A DNA stretch of 11,834 bases from an uncultured Clostridia bacterium (GTDB taxonomy: Bacteria > Bacillota > Clostridia > UMGS1883). Positions 7,125 to 11,834 of the stretch are shown in pieces. Location of the stretch: assembly GCA_947630525.1 (NCBI GenBank), contig CANRHW010000030.1, forward strand, positions 1-11,834, given 5' to 3'. The notes under the pieces are model-generated. The model had not been told where the DNA came from. It ran no database searches and saw only the letters and a list, made by a program, of their open reading frames with translations. The position numbers were made by a program, and so were the translations under genes. Numbering within the stretch: the first letter of the stretch is position 1; each line of letters opens with the position of its first letter.

Positions 7125-7364
7125 CTATTTTTTATTCAACATTTCCTCAAGGCGGCGAACGGCGGCGGGATCGCCGGTAAGCCTGGCTATGAGACGGTTC
7201 TGTTCCTCGGTCGTCACGGGCAGTCCCTCCACGGGCTGGCCCCGGCGCAGCTTTTCAAGCGCCTGACGGCCCTGGGGCGTTTCCATATAAGCCTTGGCCC
7301 GAGCCACGGCGTCGCTGAGCTGGGCCGGATCCATGCCCCGGAGCATGGACACTATATCCTGCAT
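7125..7364 (-). CDS. Small helical hypothetical protein, first gene of cluster
   Basis: A 79-aa charged, probably all-helical soluble protein. Segments include MDPAQLSDAVARAKAYMETP (about 11-30), ALEKLRRG and a C-terminal PAAVRRLEEMLNKK. There is no signal peptide, membrane helix or cysteine. AAAGGAGG precedes the ATG at 7364 by 8 nt, a near-ideal ribosome binding site, so the start is firm. It leads the cluster that continues to 6525 and is divergent from the phosphoesterase operon. I do not recognise a functional family. Confidence 0.75.
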   Translation of the reverse strand: MQDIVSMLRGMDPAQLSDAVARAKAYMETPQGRQALEKLRRGQPVEGLPVTTEEQNRLIARLTGDPAAVRRLEEMLNKK

Positions 7365-7395
7365 TGACTTTTCCTCCTTTAAAATTATTCTATTT

Positions 7396-7404
7396 TATAT
7401 TATG
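7396..7404 (-). promoter_or_regulatory. Possible sporulation-type -10 box before the small-protein cluster
   Basis: The minus strand reads CATAATATA, which fits CATANNNTA, the -10 pattern of the mother-cell sigma factor SigK. A start near 7389 would give a leader of about 25 nt ending in the strong ribosome binding site. No clear -35 element for SigK, SigE or SigA lies at the right distance, so this is only a suggestion. Confidence 0.25.
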
Positions 7405-7418
7405 CCTTGGATTTTATG

Positions 7419-7447
7419 TTGACACCGGAGCGATTTTGTGGTAGAAT
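7419..7447 (+). promoter_or_regulatory. Sigma-A promoter of the yfcE-coaX-malic enzyme operon
   Basis: A perfect TTGACA (7419-7424), a 17-nt spacer and TAGAAT (7442-7447) predict a start near 7454. This rules against translation from the in-frame ATG at 7460 and supports the ATG at 7484. It lies in the 119-nt divergent region between the two gene sets. Confidence 0.8.
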
Positions 7448-7483
7448 ATAGAATAATGAATGACATTTACAAGGGGGACGGGT

Positions 7484-7960
7484 ATGCGGGCGGCGGTTTT
7501 TTCAGACAGTCACGGGGATGTGCGCCCTATGGAAAAGGCGCTGGCGGCCGTAAACGGTATCGACGCGGTTATTCATTTGGGCGATATTGAAAGAGACGTC
7601 CGCTGGCTGGAGCAAAACTGCGGTCTGCCGGTGTACGCCGTTCTTGGGAACAACGACTTTTTCAGTTCCAGGCCGTGCGAGCTCACGGTTGAGCTTGGCG
7701 GGGCGCGGCTCTTTCTGTGCCACGGCCACACAAGGGGCGTAAGCCGCGGAACCGAGGGGCTCATCGCGGCGGCAAAGGCCAGGGGCTGCACAGCGGCCCT
7801 GTTCGGCCACACCCACACACCTGTTGACAGGACGGAGGACGGCATACTGCTGTTCAACCCCGGCAGCTGTTCCAGGCCGAGGAACGGACGCCCCACCTTC
7901 GGGATATTGGAGATCGAAAGCGGAGTGTGCGGGTCGGTGGTCGTAGACTGGATACTTTGA
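7484..7960 (+). CDS. yfcE: YfcE/MJ0936-type metallophosphoesterase (phosphodiesterase)
   Basis: A 158-aa soluble enzyme of the calcineurin-like phosphoesterase superfamily, YfcE/MJ0936 branch, whose members hydrolyse phosphodiester bonds using two divalent metals (usually Mn or Ni). All metal-binding motifs are present in order: D8-S-H10, HLGD34, GNND (55-58), CHGH (79-82) and FGHTH (107-111), followed by NPGS. Length is normal for the family. The start is taken at ATG 7484 because AAGGGGG lies 6 nt before it and the promoter's start site is too close to the alternative ATG at 7460. It is the first gene of the rightward operon, 13 nt before coaX. The physiological substrate is not known for this branch. 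Confidence 0.9.
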   Translation: MRAAVFSDSHGDVRPMEKALAAVNGIDAVIHLGDIERDVRWLEQNCGLPVYAVLGNNDFFSSRPCELTVELGGARLFLCHGHTRGVSRGTEGLIAAAKARGCTAALFGHTHTPVDRTEDGILLFNPGSCSRPRNGRPTFGILEIESGVCGSVVVDWIL

Positions 7961-7973
7961 TTGGAGGCACATT

Positions 7974-8756
7974 ATGCTTGTAGCCATAGACGTGGGCAAC
8001 ACCAACATTGTTATGGGGGTATACAGGGGCAAGCAGCGGCTGTTCCACTTTCGCATAGCCACCTCGGCGGAAAAGAGCCGCGACGAATACGGGCTGCTGT
8101 TTATCCAGCTTTTGGGCAACCGCGGCGTTAAGCGCGAGGATATAGACGGCGTGATAATCAGCTCGGTCGTGCCGCCGGTGATGTATTCTCTCGAACGGGC
8201 GGTTAAGGATTATCTCGGCCACACGCCGATCGTGGTCACCAACGACATGGACCTTGGCATGGACATACTTTACGAAAACCCGCGGGAGGTCGGCGCCGAC
8301 CGGCTGGTGAACGCGGTGGCCGTGATAAAGCGGCACACCGTGCCGGCCATAGTGGTGGACTTCGGCACGGCGACGACTTTCTGCGCCATAAATGAAAAGG
8401 GTCAATACCTGGGCGGCGCCATCTGCCCCGGCATAAAAATAAGCGTGGAGGCGCTGTTTGAACGGACGGCCAAACTGCCCCGCATAGAGCTTGCGCCCAC
8501 CGACCGCATAATAGGCCGCAGCACCGTGGAAAGCATGCAGGCCGGCGTTATCCACGGCTACGCCGGTCAGGTGGATCACATAGTGAAGCTTATGAAAGAG
8601 GAGATGGGCTGCCCCGGCGCCCGGGTCATTGCCACCGGCGGTTTGGCCGCAATGATAAGCCGCGAGGCGTCGTCCATAGACGCCATCGACGGTATGCTCA
8701 CCCTCGACGGATTACAGGAAATATACGAGATGCAGACAAACGGCGGCGGACAATGA
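7974..8756 (+). CDS. coaX: Type III pantothenate kinase
   Basis: A 260-aa cytoplasmic enzyme that phosphorylates pantothenate, the first step of coenzyme A synthesis. The type III form is not feedback-inhibited by CoA and needs a monovalent cation. Diagnostic motifs are present: the N-terminal phosphate-binding DVGNTN (6-11), EVGADR (105-110) carrying the catalytic Asp109, DFGTATT (129-135), and ATGGLA (220-225). Length is typical. TTGGAGG precedes the ATG at a good distance. It lies between the phosphoesterase and malic enzyme genes with short gaps, so it is probably co-transcribed with them. Confidence 0.95.
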   Translation: MLVAIDVGNTNIVMGVYRGKQRLFHFRIATSAEKSRDEYGLLFIQLLGNRGVKREDIDGVIISSVVPPVMYSLERAVKDYLGHTPIVVTNDMDLGMDILYENPREVGADRLVNAVAVIKRHTVPAIVVDFGTATTFCAINEKGQYLGGAICPGIKISVEALFERTAKLPRIELAPTDRIIGRSTVESMQAGVIHGYAGQVDHIVKLMKEEMGCPGARVIATGGLAAMISREASSIDAIDGMLTLDGLQEIYEMQTNGGGQ

Positions 8757-8792
8757 CGGGCTCACCGCTGAATAGCAGAAAGGAAAATACTG

Positions 8793-9965
8793 ATGAACTA
8801 CAACGAAATGGCTCTTGAACTGCACAAAAAGCACCGGGGCAAGATACAGGTGGTCAGCACCGTTCCGCTAAAGACCAGAGACGACCTTTCCACGGCCTAT
8901 ACTCCCGGCGTGGCGGCTCCCTGCATTGAAATAAATAAAAATCCCGAAACGGTTTTTGACTATACACGAAAGGGCAACCTTGTGGCGGTGGTAAGCGACG
9001 GCACCGCCGTGCTGGGGCTCGGCAACATCGGCCCCGAGGCCGCTATCCCTGTAATGGAGGGGAAAAGCGTGCTGTTCAAAGAATTCGGCGGCGTCGACGC
9101 CTTTCCCATATGCCTTAACACCACCGACGTGGACGAGATAGTTAAAACCGTAAAAAATCTGGAGCCCGTTTTCGGCGGAATAAATTTGGAGGACATATCC
9201 GCTCCCCGGTGCTTTGAAATCGAGCGCCGGCTCAAAGAGGAGCTGAACATACCCGTATTCCACGACGACCAACACGGCACGGCCATAATAGTTCTGGCGG
9301 CGGTGACCAACGCCCTTAAACTGGCGGGGAAAAAGCTCTCCGAAGTCAAGGCGGTGTTCAGCGGAGCCGGAGCCGCGGGCACGGCCATTTGCCGGCTGCT
9401 TATGAAAAACGGGCTTAAAAACGTGATAATGACCGATATCGACGGCATAGTTTACCGCGGCCGCCCCGGAATGGACGAGGCGCTGGCCGCCTTGGCAAGA
9501 GACACCAATCCCGAAAATATGCGGGGCTCGCTTGCCGATGCCGTAAAGGGCGCCGATTTGTTTGTGGGTGTCAGCGCGGCGAACCTGCTTAAACCCGAAA
9601 TGATTAAGTCCATGGCCAAAGACCCGATAATTTTCGCCATGGCGAACCCCGTGCCGGAGGTAATGCCCGACGTGGCAAAAGAGGCCGGCGCGCTGGTGGT
9701 GGGCACCGGCCGCAGCGATTTCCCCAATCAGATAAACAATGTGCTGGCCTTTCCGGGAGTGTTCCGTGGGGCGCTGGACGCCAGGGCCACCGCCATAAAC
9801 GACGAAATGAAGATTGCCGCGGCCAAGGCCATTGCCGGGCTTGTAACCCCGGAGGAGCTCCGCCCCGACTATATACTGCCCGCCGCGCTGGACGCCAGGG
9901 TCTCCGCCGCCGTGGCCGAGGCCGTAGAGCGCACGGCCCGGGAAACGGGTGTGGCCCGTGGCTGA
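8793..9965 (+). CDS. Malic enzyme, NAD-type (malate to pyruvate and CO2)
   Basis: A 390-aa short bacterial malic enzyme that oxidatively decarboxylates malate to pyruvate. Seen in order: YTPGV with the catalytic Tyr36; GLGNIGP (75-81); MEGKSVLFK with catalytic Lys91; the metal-binding NLEDISAP (131-138, E133 and D134); HDDQHGT (157-163); the Rossmann loop GAGAAG (191-196); and ANPVPE. An aspartate after the second Rossmann strand (MTDIDG, D215) suggests NAD rather than NADP, which is an inference. No phosphotransacetylase extension is present. AAAGGA lies 8 nt before the ATG. The stop codon overlaps the start region of the next gene, indicating coupling. Confidence 0.93.
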   Translation: MNYNEMALELHKKHRGKIQVVSTVPLKTRDDLSTAYTPGVAAPCIEINKNPETVFDYTRKGNLVAVVSDGTAVLGLGNIGPEAAIPVMEGKSVLFKEFGGVDAFPICLNTTDVDEIVKTVKNLEPVFGGINLEDISAPRCFEIERRLKEELNIPVFHDDQHGTAIIVLAAVTNALKLAGKKLSEVKAVFSGAGAAGTAICRLLMKNGLKNVIMTDIDGIVYRGRPGMDEALAALARDTNPENMRGSLADAVKGADLFVGVSAANLLKPEMIKSMAKDPIIFAMANPVPEVMPDVAKEAGALVVGTGRSDFPNQINNVLAFPGVFRGALDARATAINDEMKIAAAKAIAGLVTPEELRPDYILPAALDARVSAAVAEAVERTARETGVARG

Positions 9966-10389
9966 CATATTACAGGAAAAGACCGAAATCTGCCGCAGCG
10001 AGGCAAAGCTGCCGGGTACGCCGGCGGCGGCCTTTATCGCGCTGCTGGCGCTGGCCGTGATCTGTGCGCTGCTGCTGAATTTGGCCGGGAGGGCGCCTTA
10101 CGGAGCTTTCCTTGAATTGGCGGTGCTGGCGCTGACGGCGGCCGCCGTTTACGCCGTACTGAAAAAGGGAACCTTTGCCGTCACATATGTGCTCACGGCG
10201 GACGGAATGCTGGTATATCTGACCAGATACGGCTTTTTGTCACGGGAGACCGCCCATATCGACCTGAGCCGGGCGGAGATAAAGGGAAACAAGATAATTT
10301 ACGGCAATAAAAGCTACGATTTTTACCCGGATGCGAATTTTTTAAAGCTTCTTAGGGAAAAAATAAAATTACAACATGGAGGAGACTAA
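9958..10389 (+). CDS. Small membrane protein with two helices and a polar C-terminal domain
   Basis: About 143 aa, family not recognised. After a polar N-terminus there are two hydrophobic helices at about residues 21-40 and 47-67. A short loop follows and then a predicted cytoplasmic beta-rich domain (TYVLTADGMLVYLT onwards) ending in a charged helix. This layout resembles small PH-like or regulatory membrane proteins, but no family is claimed. The start is uncertain. GTG at 9958 gives a natural N-terminus (ADILQEKTE) and overlaps the malic enzyme stop; GTG at 9949 would add three residues. Neither has a good ribosome binding site, so it may rely on coupling to the malic enzyme gene. It is followed after 2 nt by the zinc-ribbon gene. 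Confidence 0.75.
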   Translation: MADILQEKTEICRSEAKLPGTPAAAFIALLALAVICALLLNLAGRAPYGAFLELAVLALTAAAVYAVLKKGTFAVTYVLTADGMLVYLTRYGFLSRETAHIDLSRAEIKGNKIIYGNKSYDFYPDANFLKLLREKIKLQHGGD

Positions 10390-10391
10390 AC

Positions 10392-10646
10392 ATGAAAACG
10401 ATCCATTGCCCGAGGTGCAGCAAGCAGCTCAATTTTGTCGGTGAGGCTGGATTAAAGCCCGGCGGACAGGACCTTAAGGCGGAAGTATACGCCTGCCCCA
10501 AGTGCGGAAAAATGGAGTTTTTTGCTCCGGTAGAACCCGAGGTAAAAATTGAAAAGGTGACCTGCGCGGCCTGCCAAAAATCATACGACATTGATTTTCC
10601 CCGCTGTCCCGGCTGCGGCAGCCCCAATCCCAAAATGGCCAAGTAA
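10392..10646 (+). CDS. Double zinc-ribbon protein
   Basis: An 84-aa cytoplasmic protein with two Cys4 zinc-binding sites. The first is C6xxC9 with C35xxC38, long-spaced by 25 residues; the second is C58xxC61 with C72xxC75, spaced by 10. The second half resembles a zinc-ribbon. Such proteins may bind nucleic acid or protein partners; nothing more specific can be said. GGAGGA lies 8 nt before the ATG, and its ribosome binding site overlaps the end of the membrane-protein gene, so the pair is coupled. It is the last gene before a strong terminator. Confidence 0.8.
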   Translation: MKTIHCPRCSKQLNFVGEAGLKPGGQDLKAEVYACPKCGKMEFFAPVEPEVKIEKVTCAACQKSYDIDFPRCPGCGSPNPKMAK

Positions 10647-10671
10647 CCGGCCAAGTATCAGTAATAACCGC

Positions 10672-10720
10672 ATCCGCCCCCTCATATGCTGTAGCAGACG
10701 AGGGGGCGGATATTCTTTTA
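10672..10720 (+). terminator. Rho-independent terminator of the yfcE-coaX operon
   Basis: A perfect 12-bp GC-rich stem, ATCCGCCCCCTC (10672-10683) and GAGGGGGCGGAT (10700-10711), encloses a 16-nt loop that can pair internally (TGCT/AGCA). It is followed by ATTCTTTTA (10712-10720), an interrupted U-tract. The stem lies 25 nt after the zinc-ribbon stop codon. The last base of the U-tract is the A of the next gene's start codon, so it may act as an attenuator for that gene. Confidence 0.8.
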
Positions 10721-10968
10721 TGCCAGACATTGTTTTGATCCTTATATCCGCTGCCATATTTGCGGTTTTGGCCATGTTCACCGACCAATCCGTCCGCGTG
10801 CTGTGCTGTTTTGTCCGGGGAGCGGCGCTGATACTCATAAGCAACTGTGTGCTGGAGCTGCTCGGCCTGAGCCCGGTAGCCCTCAATCTTTTCACCGTTC
10901 CGGCGGTGGGAGGGCTGGGCGTTCCGGCCATAGGACTTTTTGTGCTGATGAAAATATTTTTTGGATAA
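10720..10968 (+). CDS. bofA: BofA-like small membrane protein (pro-sigma-K processing regulator family)
   Basis: An 82-aa protein with two or three hydrophobic helices. The C-terminal part, NLFTVPAVGGLGVPAIGLFV, matches the layout of the BofA family (PF07441), in which a Gly-rich LGVPG-like stretch ends the protein. In Bacillus subtilis BofA sits in the outer forespore membrane and restrains SpoIVFB-mediated cleavage of pro-sigma-K; clostridial homologues are common but less studied. The start at ATG 10720 is chosen because it begins the first helix cleanly (MPDIVLILISAAIF). There is no free ribosome binding site: the only purine-rich sequence is the 3' arm of the terminator hairpin just upstream. 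Family assignment is by eye and moderately sure. Confidence 0.68.
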   Translation: MPDIVLILISAAIFAVLAMFTDQSVRVLCCFVRGAALILISNCVLELLGLSPVALNLFTVPAVGGLGVPAIGLFVLMKIFFG

Positions 10969-10985
10969 AAATTTTATGTTACCTA

Positions 10986-11014
10986 TTGAATTTTTCCGGA
11001 AAATATTGTATGAT
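10986..11014 (+). promoter_or_regulatory. Sigma-A promoter of the transaldolase gene, palindrome in the spacer
   Basis: TTGAAT (10986-10991), a 17-nt spacer and TATGAT (11009-11014) predict a start near 11021. The spacer contains the perfect 12-bp palindrome TTTTCCGGAAAA (10992-11003), which could be an operator because a protein bound there would block RNA polymerase. The promoter is well supported; the operator is a guess from position. Confidence 0.75.
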
Positions 11015-11047
11015 TAAAATAAATAATCATGAAAGGAACTGATACCA

Positions 11048-11701
11048 ATGAAACTGTTTATCGACACCGCCATTGTAGAGGACATCAAAAAGGCCAACGA
11101 CCTTGGCGTAATCTGCGGCGTTACCACCAACCCTTCGCTAATCGCAAAATCCGGACGGGACTTCAAAGAGGTCATACAGGAGATAGTCTCCATAGTTGAC
11201 GGCCCCATAAGCGCCGAGGTAAGCCCCGACGCCGCCACCGCGGAGGAAATGGTGGCCCAGGCCCTTGAACTGGCTAAAATTCACAAAAATATCGTTATAA
11301 AAATCCCCATGACCCTTGAGGGGCTCAAGGCCTGCAAGCAGTTGACCGCCAATGGCATTAAGACTAACGTGACGCTTATTTTCAGCTCCACCCAGGCTTT
11401 GCTGGCCGCAAGAGCGGGCGCGACATATGTCTCTCCCTTCCTTGGCAGACTGGACGACATTGGAATGGACGGCATGAACCTTATCGAAGAGATAGTTGAC
11501 ATTTTCGACACTCACGGCATTGAAACCGAAATAATAGCCGCCTCGGTCCGCCACCCCATACACGTGGTACAGGCCGCCCGTCTGGGAGCCCACATTGCCA
11601 CGATCCCCTACAACGTAATCGTTCAGATGGCCAAGCACCCCCTTACCGACATCGGTATGGAGCGTTTCGCCAAGGACTGGGAGGGCGTTCCCAAGAAGTG
11701 A
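11048..11701 (+). CDS. tal: Transaldolase, small FSA/TalC-type
   Basis: A 217-aa TIM-barrel enzyme of the short transaldolase / fructose-6-phosphate aldolase subfamily. Motifs: LFIDTA at the N-terminus, GVTTNPSLI (24-32), the Schiff-base lysine K85 in IVIKIPMT, and YVSPFLGRLDD (127-137). In Escherichia coli FSA the equivalent of residue 131 is tyrosine; here it is phenylalanine, as in true transaldolases. The reaction is therefore probably transfer of a dihydroxyacetone unit between sedoheptulose-7-phosphate and glyceraldehyde-3-phosphate in the non-oxidative pentose phosphate pathway, rather than fructose-6-phosphate cleavage. AAAGGAA lies about 9 nt before the ATG. It has its own promoter and appears to be transcribed alone. 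Confidence 0.93.
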   Translation: MKLFIDTAIVEDIKKANDLGVICGVTTNPSLIAKSGRDFKEVIQEIVSIVDGPISAEVSPDAATAEEMVAQALELAKIHKNIVIKIPMTLEGLKACKQLTANGIKTNVTLIFSSTQALLAARAGATYVSPFLGRLDDIGMDGMNLIEEIVDIFDTHGIETEIIAASVRHPIHVVQAARLGAHIATIPYNVIVQMAKHPLTDIGMERFAKDWEGVPKK

Positions 11702-11720
11702 AAAACAGCGGGAGCCGTTC

Positions 11721-11746
11721 AGAGCGCTGACAAAGGTCAGCGCTCT
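11721..11746. terminator. Perfect 11-bp hairpin after the transaldolase gene
   Basis: AGAGCGCTGAC (11721-11731) and GTCAGCGCTCT (11736-11746) form a perfect 11-bp stem with the 4-nt loop AAAG, 19 nt after the transaldolase stop codon. No U-tract follows on either strand. Its position suggests a transcript end or mRNA-protecting hairpin, but it could equally be part of a structured intergenic element with the next hairpin. Confidence 0.5.
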
Positions 11747-11772
11747 TCAAAGGGGAACCCGGCGTCGTCGCA

Positions 11773-11825
11773 AAGGGCGACTGTGCTACGGGTTTCCTTG
11801 CAAAAACCCGTGAGCACGTGCCCTT
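11773..11825. repeat. Long imperfect hairpin at the right edge
   Basis: Three paired blocks nest around the 8-nt loop 11796-11803. ACGGGTTT (11788-11795) pairs with AAACCCGT (11804-11811). GTGCT (11783-11787) pairs with AGCAC (11813-11817) after one bulged G. AAGGGC (11773-11778) pairs with GCCCTT (11820-11825) across a small internal loop. This makes 19 bp in total. A competing small stem, GTCGC/GCGAC, lies at 11767-11781. No gene is credible here. It may be a regulatory RNA or a dispersed intergenic repeat; the window ends too soon to tell. Confidence 0.45.
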
Positions 11826-11834
11826 GCTCCTCCT

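Noticed and set aside
7854..8579. 241-codon minus-strand frame opposite coaX
   Set aside because: It is a shadow of the CoaX gene; the composition is His/Tyr/Ala-rich noise and no motif is seen.
8868..9968. Open frame of 366 codons on the minus strand, opposite the malic enzyme gene
   Set aside because: It is again codon-register antisense to a well-identified enzyme, without a ribosome binding site or family resemblance.
11721..11825. Integron attC-like site, because of the imperfect hairpin with a bulged base
   Set aside because: No RYYYAAC/GTTRRRY core pair is present at the stem ends and no integrase is nearby.
11600..11834. Minus-strand frame open from the right edge, possible end of a gene
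   Set aside because: It crosses several strong hairpins and runs antisense into the transaldolase gene before its stop. The translation has no recognisable domain. Kept only as part of the structured-tail finding.

Overview
The window looks like a piece of chromosome from a spore-forming member of the Clostridia (Bacillota). The grounds are moderately high GC with short AT-rich intergenic stretches, strong AGGAGG-type ribosome binding sites, housekeeping sigma-A promoters with 17-bp spacers, a BofA-like protein, a type III pantothenate kinase (CoaX), and small DDYIL proteins of a clostridial type. No phage, plasmid, IS, CRISPR or tRNA signal was found.

Left part (1-7364), all read leftwards. 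A ladder of minus-strand units ends at the left edge in what appears to be the promoter and leader of an rRNA operon whose 16S gene lies outside the window. The -35 box of that promoter overlaps the stop codon of a membrane acyltransferase gene (270-1391). To its right is a very large secreted or lipid-anchored protein gene (1499-6388, 1629 aa): signal sequence, copper-amine-oxidase-N-type stalk domain, three F5/8-type C (discoidin) domains and seven tandem ricin-type beta-trefoil repeats. It has its own good promoter and a 5' mRNA hairpin. Further right is a three-gene cluster of small proteins (7364 down to 6525), tightly packed and translationally coupled.

Right part (7419-11834), all read rightwards. 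A divergent intergenic region (7365-7483) carries a sigma-A promoter for a likely operon: YfcE-type metallophosphoesterase, CoaX, NAD-type malic enzyme, a small two-helix membrane protein and a double zinc-ribbon protein, ending in a strong hairpin terminator (10672-10720). The start codon of a BofA-like membrane protein (10720-10968) lies at the end of that terminator's U-tract. A transaldolase gene of the small FSA/TalC type (11048-11701) has its own promoter. The last 130 bases hold two or three large hairpins and no credible gene.

The right-hand genes are central metabolism and housekeeping (CoA synthesis, malate-pyruvate interconversion, pentose phosphate pathway). The left-hand genes face the cell surface: the acyltransferase probably decorates a surface glycan, and the multi-lectin protein probably binds glycans. 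Nothing in the window is clearly a new defence or mobile system. The most unusual items are the catalysis-free lectin array, the small-protein cluster, the rrn promoter built into the end of a coding gene, and the terminator or attenuator placed directly at the bofA-like start.
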